Of a DNA stretch of 64,000 nt, positions 53,573 through 62,203 are shown piece by piece. The stretch's first letter is position 1; every line of letters starts with the position of its first letter. A model generated the notes under the pieces. The model ran no database searches, was not told the DNA's origin, and worked only from the letters and a program-made list of their open reading frames with translations. This DNA comes from CAYQQU01 sp964419545. Its GTDB lineage: Bacteria > Bacteroidota > Bacteroidia > Chitinophagales > Saprospiraceae. The stretch is from NCBI GenBank assembly GCA_964419545.1, contig CAYQQU010000006.1, forward strand, positions 90,233 through 154,232, in the 5' to 3' direction. The translations under genes were made by a program, and so were the position numbers.

Positions 53573-54571
53573 ATGGCTCACAAGAAAGGGGTAGGTAGTA
53601 CCGATAACGGAAGAGACAGCAAATCAAAACGCCTGGGCGTGAAGCTCTTCGGCGGCCAGGAAGCCAAAGCCGGAAATATCCTCGTACGTCAGCGCGGCAC
53701 CAAATACCATCCGGGCGAAAACGTATATATGGGTAAAGATTTTACCCTCCACGCAGCCGTCGACGGCACGGTTACTTTCCGCCGCAAGCGCCAAAACCGG
53801 ATGTACGTGAACATCGTCCCGGTCGCCGGCAACGGCGACGTCATTGCGCCGCCGAAGCGCCCCGTACAAGAACCGGTCGCAGCGCCGCCGGTCGAAGAGA
53901 CGGCCGCCGCCACCGAAACGGTCGCTGATCAACCCGTCGCCGTAACGCCGCCGCAACCCGAAGCGGAACCCAAGCCCGAGCCGCCCGCAGCGGAAGAGAC
54001 CACAAAAACGGAAGAACCGGTAACGGAAGCGCCCGGGCAGGAAACGCCCGCCGCCGAAACCGAGCCTTCCACAACGGAAACAGAACAACCGGAAGCAGCA
54101 GCACCGGCCGAAGAAGCTGAAAAGTCGGAAGCGGAAGACAGCGCCAAGCCGAAGGAGCCGGTAGCCGAAGCCGCCGAGCAGGAAACGCCCGCCGCCGAAA
54201 CCGAAACGCCCGCCACTGAAGAGACACCGCCGGAAGCAGAAGAAAAGCCGAAAGCCAAAACCGAAAAGATCACCTTGCCTTCCGGCAAAAAGATCAAACG
54301 CGACGACCTGAAAGTCGTCGAAGGCATCGGCCCTAAAATCGAGGAATTACTCAATCAAGGCGGTATCCATACCTGGGAAGACCTCGCCACGGCGCCGACC
54401 GAGAAGGTGCAATCCATCCTGGACGAAGCCGGTCCCCGCTACCGCATGCACGATCCGGCAACCTGGGCCAAACAGGCAAAGCTGGCCCATGAGGAACAAT
54501 GGGCGGAACTGGAGGCCTACCAGGATCACCTGGACGGCGGCCGCGAGCCGGAAAAAGACAAAGAAGAGTGA
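53573..54571 (+). CDS. rpmA: Ribosomal protein L27 fused to acidic linker and helix-hairpin-helix domain
   Basis: 332 residues, whereas L27 alone is about 85-95. Residues 1-84 are a full L27 (MAHKKGVGSTDNGRDSKSKRL, VRQRGTKYHPGENV, DGTVTFRR). Residues about 95-235 are low-complexity, rich in Glu, Pro, Ala and Thr (for example ETPAAETE repeated). Residues about 238-320 hold a helix-hairpin-helix-like domain (DLKVVEGIGPKIEELLNQGG, HTWEDLATAPTEKV, RYRMHDPATWAKQAKLAHEE). The tail is in frame with no stop in between. A ribosome- or RNA-linked extra role is inferred, not known. Confidence 0.93.
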   Translation: MAHKKGVGSTDNGRDSKSKRLGVKLFGGQEAKAGNILVRQRGTKYHPGENVYMGKDFTLHAAVDGTVTFRRKRQNRMYVNIVPVAGNGDVIAPPKRPVQEPVAAPPVEETAAATETVADQPVAVTPPQPEAEPKPEPPAAEETTKTEEPVTEAPGQETPAAETEPSTTETEQPEAAAPAEEAEKSEAEDSAKPKEPVAEAAEQETPAAETETPATEETPPEAEEKPKAKTEKITLPSGKKIKRDDLKVVEGIGPKIEELLNQGGIHTWEDLATAPTEKVQSILDEAGPRYRMHDPATWAKQAKLAHEEQWAELEAYQDHLDGGREPEKDKEE

Positions 54572-54676
54572 TATCATCCGTTTTCGCGAGGCTGCCCCAT
54601 CAGGCGCAAGCCTCCTGACCTAAGCACGGATACCTCTTCCCGTTCTAGAGAAATTAGTTTTAGTTTTCATAGCTTT

Positions 54677-54712
54677 AAAAGTCCGTCCCTGCCATGAGGA
54701 CGGGCTTTTTTA
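54677..54712 (+). terminator. Intrinsic terminator of the L21-L27 operon
   Basis: GTCCGTCC (54681-54688) pairs with GGACGGGC (54698-54705) around a loop of 9 bases, followed by TTTTTT. Only one G-T wobble in the stem. It lies 106 bp after the L27 stop, on the same strand. Confidence 0.85.
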
Positions 54713-54726
54713 GTTTCTCAGCATCC

Positions 54727-54760
54727 TAACCCGGATTATTCATGGATCAATCCGGGTTAA
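54727..54760. repeat. Family A repeat, compact palindrome
   Basis: TAACCCGGATT and AATCCGGGTTA form an 11-bp inverted repeat around ATTCATGGATC-like loop sequence, with the repeat core in both directions. It overlaps the stop codon (54757-54759) of the TPR/SH3 gene. Confidence 0.75.
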
Positions 54761-55515
54761 ATCCGCTCAAAAGCTTCGGCGGGCAACCAGCCCTCCTCAC
54801 CATTAACGACGCGCACCTTGTGCCAGTCGCCGATCACGTCGATCAGCGCTACCTTGACGCCGGCCGGCAGAACGTCCAGTTGCTCACTCTCTTCATCGGC
54901 GCCGCGGTGCAGAGGCGCCTCTGCATCGATGACTACCGCGTAGTTGTTGTCGGTTTCATATTGATACCGGCCGGCGGCCAGCGCGAAAGGAAGAGCTGAC
55001 AGTCCGATCAGGATCAGCCCGGCGAAAAAGCCGCGCTTCCGGTCGATACGCCGGGCGGCGAGCAACCAAACGACCAGCCCCGCTGCGCCCAGCCACCAGA
55101 GGACGATCCCGGCAGCCGCCCAAAACGACGGACCGGCCAGCTGAAACGCCTGGCGCCACCATCGCTTGAGGAAAAACTCGGGCACCGGCCGGAAAGCATC
55201 GGGCAGCCGGCTGCGGATGATTTCGAGGTTGCCGCGGGCTTCGCGATCCCCGGGATCGACCAGCAACGCCCGCTCGTAATTGAGCGCCGCCCGCCCGCGG
55301 TCGCCCGTCCGGAAATAAGCATTGCCCAGATTGTAGTACAGAGCTTCCGAGCGAAACCCTTCCTTCAAGAGGGTTTCGTAAGCCTCGATCGCCCGATCGA
55401 AGTCTTTTTCCGCATAGGCGTCGTTCGCCCTTTCCAATCGTTCCGAAGCGGTTTGACCGGAAGCGGCGATCAAGCCCATTATACAAAAGACGGTAACGTA
55501 AGCCCTGCGCAACAT
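54757..55515 (-). CDS. BatE-like TPR and SH3-domain protein
   Basis: 252 residues with signal peptide (about 1-20). TPR repeats at about 22-100 (ALYYNLGNAYFRTGDRGRAALNYERAL), two membrane helices at about 132-155 and 165-185, and a C-terminal bacterial SH3 domain (PLHRGADEESEQLDVLPAGVKVALIDV) at about 195-250. This matches BatE of the Bacteroidota aerotolerance (Bat) cluster, but no batA-D is present in the window, so only the domain call is firm. The gene is likely alone, as the OstA-like gene ends 44 bp upstream on the same strand. Confidence 0.8.
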   Translation of the reverse strand: MLRRAYVTVFCIMGLIAASGQTASERLERANDAYAEKDFDRAIEAYETLLKEGFRSEALYYNLGNAYFRTGDRGRAALNYERALLVDPGDREARGNLEIIRSRLPDAFRPVPEFFLKRWWRQAFQLAGPSFWAAAGIVLWWLGAAGLVVWLLAARRIDRKRGFFAGLILIGLSALPFALAAGRYQYETDNNYAVVIDAEAPLHRGADEESEQLDVLPAGVKVALIDVIGDWHKVRVVNGEEGWLPAEAFERI

Positions 55516-55558
55516 TGCTATCGTGATTTGGATGAACAGACGTCCAATGATTATGCTG

Positions 55559-57496
55559 TTAATTGCGGCCCTCGTCTATTCCCGGCGGGAGAGCCGGCGG
55601 CTCCTCCTCCCGGTCTGCCGCCCCGGGCTTCGGCCTGGCCGACGGTACTTCCGGCGCCGCCGGAGGCGCCGGTTTTCGGGATAAAGGGGCAAACAGATCG
55701 TCCCGGTTCTTTGGTCGGACGTCATTTTGCCAGTCGAACCCCTCGATCTTGAGGCTTTCGTGATCCACCTGCCGCATAGGATGGAGCTTAGCCTGCGGTT
55801 GGGCGAAGAACTTGATCCGCTCTACCTGGTTGTCGCCGAAATAGAGCAGCATATCGCTGCAGATCGTCTTGTTGACCCCGACGTACGCTCCGAGCTCGTC
55901 GCGGGCGTAATAGACCGATTCGGCATTGCCGTTGACGTCCATACGCCGCAGCTCGTCTTCTTCAAAGGACGCTACGATATTTTTGCCTTTAATTTGATTA
56001 AAGAACAACTCGTCCGGCGAATTGATGATGAATGACCTTTCCCGCAAGAAGACCTGATCGATCTGGTCATTCGCCATTTGCATATAAATGGTATCGGCGG
56101 AAAACTGCGTGGTATCCGACCAGATCAGGGGCTGCTGAAAGAACTGAAAAATAGAATCGGCGCTATTGTAAGTCAGCGAATCACAAAGCGCCTGCAGATC
56201 GCTTTTATAGACCCGTACATCGTGGTAAGCCAGTAATAGCCGGCTGCTGTCTTCGCTCACCGTATCCGCGCGCATAGCCTGTAGGGTATCGGAGGCCATG
56301 AACAAAGAATCCCCTTCCATCAGAATGATCAGCAGGGGACGGCCGCGCCGGCCGCCGCTGGCTTTCAGGTAGTCCGTCTCGCGGTTGTAATCCGCCCGCT
56401 CGCAGAAGATGGTCAGCTCGGAAGAGGTGTCTCGCCAAATGACATTCCCCAAGGCCGCCCCCATGCCGGCTTCCTCTCCGTAGTCGACCTGGTCGGCTTC
56501 CAGCAATTGTGGAGGATCGCTGATGCGGGACCGTCCCCGGGTGGAGTACACTTCATTGCGGGCGTCGTATTCGATGCGATCGGCGGCGATATCCTGCTGG
56601 CCGTCGCGGTAGCGGGCATTTCCGATCAGCAAGGTTTTATCCTCTTCTTCCCGGTAGCGAATGACATCGGCGGTAGCCCGGCGCGCTTCTTCCACGAAGC
56701 GCGCGTTACCGGCCAGGGTGTATTCGGCCTGCGCTCCGTCGTAGGCGATGGTATCCGCCACGCCTTTCTGGGCCCCTTTCACAAACTGGGCGCGTTGTCG
56801 GAACTCGGCCTTTTCATTCTTGGTGTCGTAGAAGCCGTCTTCGCAGTAGATCCGGCTGCTGTCGCCGGAAATCAGGGTCGGCCCCAGGAAAAAGACCGTT
56901 TGCGTGCGGGTGTCGAACTTCAGCGTATCGGCGCGCAGGCTGAACGCTTCGTCGATCACCACGACGCTATCTTTAAAAAAAGCTTCGTCGGTACCGACAT
57001 AATAATAACCGCGAATACTGCTGAGCTGGGTGGAATCGTCGGTCAAGACCGCCCCGCTGGTATACGTGGCGATTTTGGTATTCAGGTCGTAGTGCAGGCT
57101 GTCGGTAAATAGTTTTCTCCGGCCGTTGATCAAAACGACGTTGCCATAGAGGTCGGCCTGGCGCAGCGCGCCGTCGTAGATCAGCGAATCCGAAAAAACG
57201 CTTACCGAGTCGCCCTGCTGGATGAGTACTTCACCGGTAGCGGTCACCTGATTACTGTTCCGGATAATGGCCGAGTCGCAGTACATGTAAATGCTGTCCT
57301 GACTCAATTCCACATTACCGATCAGTTCCTGGACGACGCTATCGCCTTCCTGGATATACAGCAAAATATCGGAATGATCCACATCTACCTGTTGGTTGGC
57401 GGCCGTATCCTGGGGTACGGATTGGCCGAACGCCGCCGCGGGCGCGAGCAAAAGCCCGAGCAAACTGCAGCATCCGATCCAAAGGTATTTTGTCAT
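55559..57496 (-). CDS. OstA/LptA-like periplasmic protein
   Basis: 645 residues with signal peptide (about 1-25) and a beta-taco/jellyroll of repeated short strands, for example ELIGNVELSQDSIYMYCDSA, TATGEVLIQQGDSVSVFSDS, ADLYGNVVLINGRRKLFTDS. It fits the OstA-like (LptA/LptD N-terminal) family of Bacteroidota, which bridge lipopolysaccharide from inner to outer membrane. A Pro-rich C-terminal tail (about 600-645) adds nothing recognisable. Followed by the TPR gene, divergent organisation with none. Confidence 0.85.
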   Translation of the reverse strand: MTKYLWIGCCSLLGLLLAPAAAFGQSVPQDTAANQQVDVDHSDILLYIQEGDSVVQELIGNVELSQDSIYMYCDSAIIRNSNQVTATGEVLIQQGDSVSVFSDSLIYDGALRQADLYGNVVLINGRRKLFTDSLHYDLNTKIATYTSGAVLTDDSTQLSSIRGYYYVGTDEAFFKDSVVVIDEAFSLRADTLKFDTRTQTVFFLGPTLISGDSSRIYCEDGFYDTKNEKAEFRQRAQFVKGAQKGVADTIAYDGAQAEYTLAGNARFVEEARRATADVIRYREEEDKTLLIGNARYRDGQQDIAADRIEYDARNEVYSTRGRSRISDPPQLLEADQVDYGEEAGMGAALGNVIWRDTSSELTIFCERADYNRETDYLKASGGRRGRPLLIILMEGDSLFMASDTLQAMRADTVSEDSSRLLLAYHDVRVYKSDLQALCDSLTYNSADSIFQFFQQPLIWSDTTQFSADTIYMQMANDQIDQVFLRERSFIINSPDELFFNQIKGKNIVASFEEDELRRMDVNGNAESVYYARDELGAYVGVNKTICSDMLLYFGDNQVERIKFFAQPQAKLHPMRQVDHESLKIEGFDWQNDVRPKNRDDLFAPLSRKPAPPAAPEVPSARPKPGAADREEEPPALPPGIDEGRN

Positions 57497-57556
57497 TCCG
57501 TTATTTTATTCTCTTGAACGATCCCAGCCCGCCGCAAGTCGGTCATTTTCGGGGCA

Positions 57557-58699
57557 TTAACAATCCATTAACCCATCTGCCGCCTCCGCCCCGAGCAAAC
57601 TGCCGATCGCGACGCCCATCCCGCCGAGGCGAACGGCCGCGATCACATTGGGAGCGATCCGCGTTACCAGCGGCGTCTTGGCCGGCCCGACGCCCAGAAT
57701 ACCGCTCCACCAATGAGCAATGGTTGCGTTCCGGTCGGGCAGCACCACCTGATGCAGGAAGCGCTGCAAGGCTTTTTTGATCTTTTCATTACCGCCCAGC
57801 TGCGTCGTTTCTTCCTGCGCGGCATCCAGGTGGCGGGCCCCGCCGAGCAGAATACGCCCATCGATGTTGCGGAAATAGTAGTACCCCCGATCGTAATGAA
57901 AAGCACCGGCTACCTTCAGGCCGGGCACCGGTTCGGTGACCAGCACCTGATTGCGGGCCGGCCGCACTTCCAGACCAGGCAATAACTGCCGGGCGAAGCC
58001 GTTCGTGGCGATCAAGACGCGAGGCGCTTCCAGCTCCCAACCGTTGTGGAGGCGGATACGGGCCACGGCGCCGTTGGAGGTCAGCCGCTTCACCTCTGTC
58101 CCTCCGATGAGCGTAATACCGGCCCGGTGGCTCTGCTCGAGGAGCCGGCGCATCATCTCGCCGGTATGCAGCTGCCCTTCGGCCTCATTGAGGATCAGGT
58201 AGCGGACACCGCCGAAGCCGAAAGCCGCCACGCGATCGTGGGCCGGGGCAAAGGTATCGGACCGGCCGGTGATGCTGCGCAAGATCCGGTTAAAATCGGC
58301 AAGGTGATCGGCGCATCGCTCGTACGATTCGCGCTCTTCGGGCCGGAATAACTCGTATCCGCCCAGTTCCTGATAGCGCAATTCGGCATCCCCGATTCGC
58401 TTTCGCAACCGCAGGAGCCCCCGCCAGCGTTTTTCCACCAGCGCCCATACTTCATCGGCCGGGCGGTGGTCGAGGTCGTCCAGCAATTCGGTCATACTGC
58501 CGAAACAGGCGAAGCCGGCATTGCGCGTACTGGCGCCAACGGGCAGCGGCCCCCGCTCCAGTACGACGATCCGGGCGGAGGGCGCCTGCTCTTTAAAATG
58601 CAGGGCGGCGCTGAGGCCGACGATACCGCTGCCGACCACCAGCAGATCGATATCGCGGAAAAAAGAAGCGAACTCCCAGTAGCTCTGTTCGTAATGCAT
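57557..58699 (-). CDS. FAD-dependent oxidoreductase (DAO family)
   Basis: 380 residues from ATG 58699; the frame is open further upstream, but that stretch covers a promoter box. The N-terminus has the dinucleotide-binding fold LLVVGSGIVGLSAALHF, then the DAO motif STRNAGF and a C-terminal FAD contact (RLGGMGVAIGSLLG). Similar proteins oxidise amines or amino acids (glycine oxidase or sarcosine-oxidase type); substrate unknown. Divergent from the DUF4293 gene. Confidence 0.9.
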   Translation of the reverse strand: MHYEQSYWEFASFFRDIDLLVVGSGIVGLSAALHFKEQAPSARIVVLERGPLPVGASTRNAGFACFGSMTELLDDLDHRPADEVWALVEKRWRGLLRLRKRIGDAELRYQELGGYELFRPEERESYERCADHLADFNRILRSITGRSDTFAPAHDRVAAFGFGGVRYLILNEAEGQLHTGEMMRRLLEQSHRAGITLIGGTEVKRLTSNGAVARIRLHNGWELEAPRVLIATNGFARQLLPGLEVRPARNQVLVTEPVPGLKVAGAFHYDRGYYYFRNIDGRILLGGARHLDAAQEETTQLGGNEKIKKALQRFLHQVVLPDRNATIAHWWSGILGVGPAKTPLVTRIAPNVIAAVRLGGMGVAIGSLLGAEAADGLMDC

Positions 58700-58725
58700 G
58701 GCGGACCCTTCGGTGGAACAAAGCG

Positions 58726-58733
58726 CAAAAATA
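58726..58733 (-). promoter_or_regulatory. TAnnTTTG box upstream of the FAD oxidoreductase gene
   Basis: Read leftwards the sequence is TATTTTTG, a match to the Bacteroidota -7 element, 27 bp from the ATG at 58699. No convincing -33 TTG is at the right distance, so this is tentative. Confidence 0.45.
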
Positions 58734-58790
58734 GCGAAATTGCCCCACAGTTTGACCGTTAGGGAATTCCACAAATTTTTCTGTATATTC

Positions 58791-58798
58791 TATCTTTG
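58791..58798 (+). promoter_or_regulatory. TAnnTTTG box upstream of the DUF4293 gene
   Basis: TATCTTTG at 58791-58798, 21 bp before the ATG at 58820, fits the -7 consensus. A -33 TTG is not obvious. The box is on the opposite strand to the oxidoreductase box 60 bp away, giving divergent transcription. Confidence 0.5.
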
Positions 58799-58819
58799 AA
58801 TACCTGAAATAAAGCTACA

Positions 58820-59254
58820 ATGATTCAACGCATTCAATCCCTGTTTCTCCTATTGGCAAGCGCCGCTTCTTTCGGCCTGTTCGGGCTGCCTTTTGCCCGC
58901 AGCGAGGAAAGCGGGATCGATATCTTTATCGATACCCGTTACGATCTGTCAGACCACATTGGGCTCAGCGTCATTTTCGGCCTGGCCGGTTTGCTCGCGC
59001 TGGCGACCATTTTCCTGTTCAATCGCCGCAAGTTCCAGCTTCGGTTTACCATCATGACGTTGGGGGTAGTGTTGATCGGGCTGGCCTTTACCGTCATCTT
59101 TTTCTTTCAGAACGTCCCGAATCCCGGCGCTATGCAGATTGATCCGGGACTGGGCCTGGGCCTGATCGGCCTGGCCATTGTACTGCTGCTGCTCGCTTAT
59201 CGATTTATCCGCAAGGACGAAAAGCTGGTCCGGTCGATGGATCGGCTGCGGTAG
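58820..59254 (+). CDS. DUF4293 family membrane protein
   Basis: 144 residues starting MIQRIQSLFLLLAS, the classic opening of DUF4293. Four membrane helices at about 8-28, 48-67, 73-95 and 107-127. Found across Bacteroidota, with no known role. Its transcript ends at the hairpin at 59433. The intervening 59255-59432 has no gene or structure I can name. Confidence 0.88.
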   Translation: MIQRIQSLFLLLASAASFGLFGLPFARSEESGIDIFIDTRYDLSDHIGLSVIFGLAGLLALATIFLFNRRKFQLRFTIMTLGVVLIGLAFTVIFFFQNVPNPGAMQIDPGLGLGLIGLAIVLLLLAYRFIRKDEKLVRSMDRLR

Positions 59255-59432
59255 GGATGAAAGCCATAGCCGTCAGATCAAGGCAAAAATGGCGTGATAT
59301 TTCCATTTTGGAACGAAGTACGCCCTTCTGAAGGCTGGAGCCTGCTGCTTCAGCGGCGCCTATTTTCCTGAGATGGGCTGCCGCCTGCCATAATAGCTCT
59401 GGGAATAACCCGATGAACAACCCGTGCAGACC

Positions 59433-59474
59433 AAAAAAAAATCGGATCAACTTTTGGGCTGATCCGATTTTTTA
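59433..59474. terminator. Bidirectional intrinsic terminator
   Basis: AATCGGATCA (59440-59449) and TGATCCGATT (59460-59469) form a perfect 10-bp stem, with A-run before and T-run after. It sits between the convergent DUF4293 gene and the exbD-like gene, and can stop transcription from both sides. Confidence 0.88.
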
Positions 59475-59493
59475 TTGAGAAAAGCGATACTGC

Positions 59494-59964
59494 TTAGTCC
59501 TTAGGTTTGGGCTTCGCCGAGTAGTTCACTTTGAGCTGACCGGACTTACGGAGCTGGGTTTTGACGTCCTGGACAATACCCATGGTCACTTCGCCGTCGA
59601 CGCGCAGGGAAGAAGTGATCCGCGGCCGTTTGGCTTCCGGCACTTTTGTTTTATGTTTTTCGAGGAAAAGCGGGATTTCCGCCAGGTCGGCGAATTTATC
59701 GCCCAGTTGGAGGCGGGGTTTGGTGCCGTAGAGGTCCTGATATTTTTTCATCGGGCGGCCGATGTAAAGGTAATTGACCAGGGACTTCTCTTCCAGCTTA
59801 GTCAGCTCGGTAGCTTTGGGTGTATTCACCTGAACTTTGAGTTCAGCGTCCCGCAGCACCGTTACCACCATGAAGAAGAAAAGCAACATGAAGATGATAT
59901 CGGGTAGCGAAGCCGTCGAGATTGCCGGTGAGGTTTTACCTCTTTTTTTTGAAAACTTTGACAT
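59494..59964 (-). CDS. exbD: ExbD/TolR-family protein 2
   Basis: 156 residues. One N-terminal membrane helix (LPDIIFMLLFFFMVVTVL) with the key D22 that carries protons, then a periplasmic domain ending KVNYSAKPKPKD. Together with ExbB and the other ExbD it energises TonB-dependent transport or envelope machinery. The operon runs ExbB, hypothetical membrane protein, ExbD, ExbD with gaps of 15, 9 and 56 bp. Confidence 0.9.
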   Translation of the reverse strand: MSKFSKKRGKTSPAISTASLPDIIFMLLFFFMVVTVLRDAELKVQVNTPKATELTKLEEKSLVNYLYIGRPMKKYQDLYGTKPRLQLGDKFADLAEIPLFLEKHKTKVPEAKRPRITSSLRVDGEVTMGIVQDVKTQLRKSGQLKVNYSAKPKPKD

Positions 59965-60020
59965 AACAAAAGGTTTTTTCCGTCCAATGGAGGCGGAGGG
60001 TCAGCAAAACAGCCCGCGCG

Positions 60021-60575
60021 TTATTCTTCTCCGAAAGCCGTCGGTTCTGCTTCCGAAAGTACGAAAGGAATTTCGTCCTTTATAGCTTTGCGATAAGCAA
60101 AGGGAAGGTCTTCACTGTACGATACGCCGAACTTTTTCAAGCTGAGATCATCCCAGAGTTCATTGTAAGCTGCTTTCAGCTCGTTGTACACTTCCAGATA
60201 AGTCTTGTACTCCGTTCCCCGGTCGTTCTTGAGCGAGATGATGGCCTTGGTCGGCTTTTCCGCCAGGTCGGGCCGGTTCGTCGGGTTGGCGATGAAGTCC
60301 TTTGCATTTTCGCGCAATTCTTCGATGCGCATCGGCGTGCCCCGCACCAGCAGCTGGTTTTGAGCGTTGACGAGCACCGAATAGACGTTGCGCTCCTTGA
60401 GGCGGGTAATGTCGGGTTCTTCTTCCGACCAGGGCGGCAGTTTAACCGTAATACCCTTGTCCTCCACAATCGTCGTCGTCACCAGGAAGAAGATGAGCAG
60501 CAGGAAAGCAATATCGGCCATGGAGCCGGCATTGATCTCGTTCTTCATCCTGTCTCGGGTTCTTGTCTTTGCCAT
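60021..60575 (-). CDS. exbD: ExbD/TolR-family protein 1
   Basis: 184 residues. Proton-carrying D21 in MADIAFLLLIFFLVTTTI, then VEDKGITVKLP and a periplasmic domain with ISLKNDRGTEYKTYLEVYNEL. Differs from the other ExbD in the periplasmic half, so each may contact different partners. It is the second-to-last gene in the ExbB operon. Confidence 0.92.
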   Translation of the reverse strand: MAKTRTRDRMKNEINAGSMADIAFLLLIFFLVTTTIVEDKGITVKLPPWSEEEPDITRLKERNVYSVLVNAQNQLLVRGTPMRIEELRENAKDFIANPTNRPDLAEKPTKAIISLKNDRGTEYKTYLEVYNELKAAYNELWDDLSLKKFGVSYSEDLPFAYRKAIKDEIPFVLSEAEPTAFGEE

Positions 60576-60584
60576 AATGCCTGA

Positions 60585-61061
60585 TTATTTGAAGAAGTTA
60601 CGGATTTCGGACAGCACGAAAGCGGCGGCGGCTCCGGCTACCAGCACCAGTGCGGTAGTAATACCGCCGCTGATGAATTTGAGGTTACCCGGAGTGATGG
60701 TGCTGCCGGCTTTTTCGACGGCGCCTTTGATGATGCCTTGGGCTTCGCCGCTGGCTGTTCCGTAGGCGACCAGAAAGACGACAACCAGCGCTGCGAAACC
60801 GATGATGCCCCGCAGGGAGCCTTTAAAATTGGAAAGGATATGGATCAGGCCGAACAGGATCATAGCTACCGCGGCGATGACCGCCAGGGCGATCGCTCCG
60901 TACAGGCCCGCATTGAAGATGGTGGTGTTCACCTGCTCTTCTTCCGGCATGGTGCTGTAGCGTTCCAGGCCGCTGAATACCGAAATCAGGAAGACCACCG
61001 TGATCAATAATCCCAGTCCGAAGCCAACGGCTTGTCCACGTTTTACTAAAAATTGATACAT
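60585..61061 (-). CDS. Hypothetical membrane protein of the ExbBD operon
   Basis: 158 residues with four hydrophobic segments (about 12-30, 51-75, 85-105, 130-150) and MPEEEQVNTTIFNAGLYGAI between the first two. I cannot name the family. Proteins of this size are often seen between exbB and exbD in Bacteroidota; a role in the proton-channel complex is inferred from position alone. Confidence 0.75.
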   Translation of the reverse strand: MYQFLVKRGQAVGFGLGLLITVVFLISVFSGLERYSTMPEEEQVNTTIFNAGLYGAIALAVIAAVAMILFGLIHILSNFKGSLRGIIGFAALVVVFLVAYGTASGEAQGIIKGAVEKAGSTITPGNLKFISGGITTALVLVAGAAAAFVLSEIRNFFK

Positions 61062-61076
61062 ATCGGATGGTTCTTC

Positions 61077-61940
61077 TTAGTTCTTGAAAATATTGTTATC
61101 CGCCATAACGTCTACCAGCGCGATAGAAGCATCTTCCATTTTGTTGACGATGCCGTCGATCTTGTTGACGATATAGTTGTAGAAGATCTGCAGGATGATC
61201 GCGACGATCAGACCGAATACGGTAGTCAGCAGGGCGACCTTGATACCACCGGCAACGACGGAGGGCGAAAGGTCACCTACCGCTTCGATGCGGTCGAATG
61301 CCTGGATCATACCGATTACCGTACCCATGAAGCCGAGCATCGGGGCAATGGCGATGAACAGCGAGATCCAGACCAGGCCGCGCTCCAGCAGGCCCATTTG
61401 GACGCTGCCATAGGAAACGATGGCTTTTTCAACGGCTTCGGGGCCGTCGTCAGCGTTTTTCAGTCCTTCGTAGAGGATGCTTGCGGTGGGGCCGGGCGTA
61501 GAGCGGCATACTTCCATAGCGCCCTGGACGTCACCCGATTTGAGGTGCTCGTCGATGCGGCTCAGCAGCTTATCGGTATTGGTGGTCGCGATGTTGAGCG
61601 TGATGATGCGCTCGATACAGAAGGCCAGACCGAGGATCAGGCAGATGAGTACGAAGCTCATAAAGCGCCAGTCACCATCGATGAAATACTTCTTCAATAT
61701 CTGATATCCGCTAGGACCTTCGCCCTCTTCCTCCTCTTCTGCGGCCGGGGCTACGGGTTCCGCTTCTTCTTCCTCGACTACCGGATCTTCTTCAGTCGCC
61801 GTGGTGTCATCGGTCGCTTCGGCGTCGCCTTCCGCCTGTTCAGTAGTGTAATCTTCCCCTCCATCCTGGGCGTAGACCGCAAGGTTGCCCGTAAATGCTA
61901 CCAAAGCGAGAACCAGCATCAATGCAAATAATTTTCGCAT
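61077..61940 (-). CDS. exbB: MotA/TolQ/ExbB proton-channel protein with acidic N-terminal extension
   Basis: 287 residues from ATG 61940. A signal-peptide-like N-terminus (MRKLFALMLVLALVAFTG) is followed by about 60 residues rich in Glu/Asp/Ala/Thr, then the ExbB core: a helix at about 92-110, the cytoplasmic loop with CRSTPGPTASILYEGL, and two C-terminal helices (SLFIAIAPMLGFMGTVIGMI, GGIKVALLTTVFGLIVAII). Pairs with the ExbD genes downstream to harvest proton-motive force. The acidic periplasmic extension is unusual for E. coli ExbB but not for Bacteroidota. Confidence 0.92.
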   Translation of the reverse strand: MRKLFALMLVLALVAFTGNLAVYAQDGGEDYTTEQAEGDAEATDDTTATEEDPVVEEEEAEPVAPAAEEEEEGEGPSGYQILKKYFIDGDWRFMSFVLICLILGLAFCIERIITLNIATTNTDKLLSRIDEHLKSGDVQGAMEVCRSTPGPTASILYEGLKNADDGPEAVEKAIVSYGSVQMGLLERGLVWISLFIAIAPMLGFMGTVIGMIQAFDRIEAVGDLSPSVVAGGIKVALLTTVFGLIVAIILQIFYNYIVNKIDGIVNKMEDASIALVDVMADNNIFKN

Positions 61941-61998
61941 GTCAATAGAGTTTTTCAATTGTTTAAAAGTTAGTTAACACTAGTTTTGTTTGAACTTG

Positions 61999-62086
61999 CG
62001 GAGAGGATGGGATTCGAACCCACGATACCCGGTTAGGGTATACACGCTTTCCAGGCGTGCCTCTTCAACCACTCGAGCACCTCTCC
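61999..62086 (-). tRNA. tRNA-Ser(GGA): tRNA-Ser (GGA anticodon)
   Basis: 88-nt gene. Acceptor stem GGAGAGG/CCTCTCC; anticodon stem CACGC/GCGTG with loop CTGGAAA, anticodon GGA at 62050-62052; long variable arm ATACCC/GGGTAT as in class II tRNAs; T-arm GTGGG TTCGAAT CCCAT. Discriminator G; CCA is not encoded. It reads UCC/UCU serine codons. Confidence 0.97.
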
Positions 62087-62203
62087 GTACAGGAAAAAAT
62101 CAATCCTCTCGGCGTTGGAACGCTAACAAAAATAACTAATCAACGCTTTTTAACAACTACAACGGGAGTAAAATTTGCAAAAAGATGTTACAATTCAAAA
62201 TTT

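Noticed and set aside
61999..62086. tRNA-Ser as an integration site
   Set aside because: No duplicated tRNA 3' end, integrase or island-like content is visible on either side.
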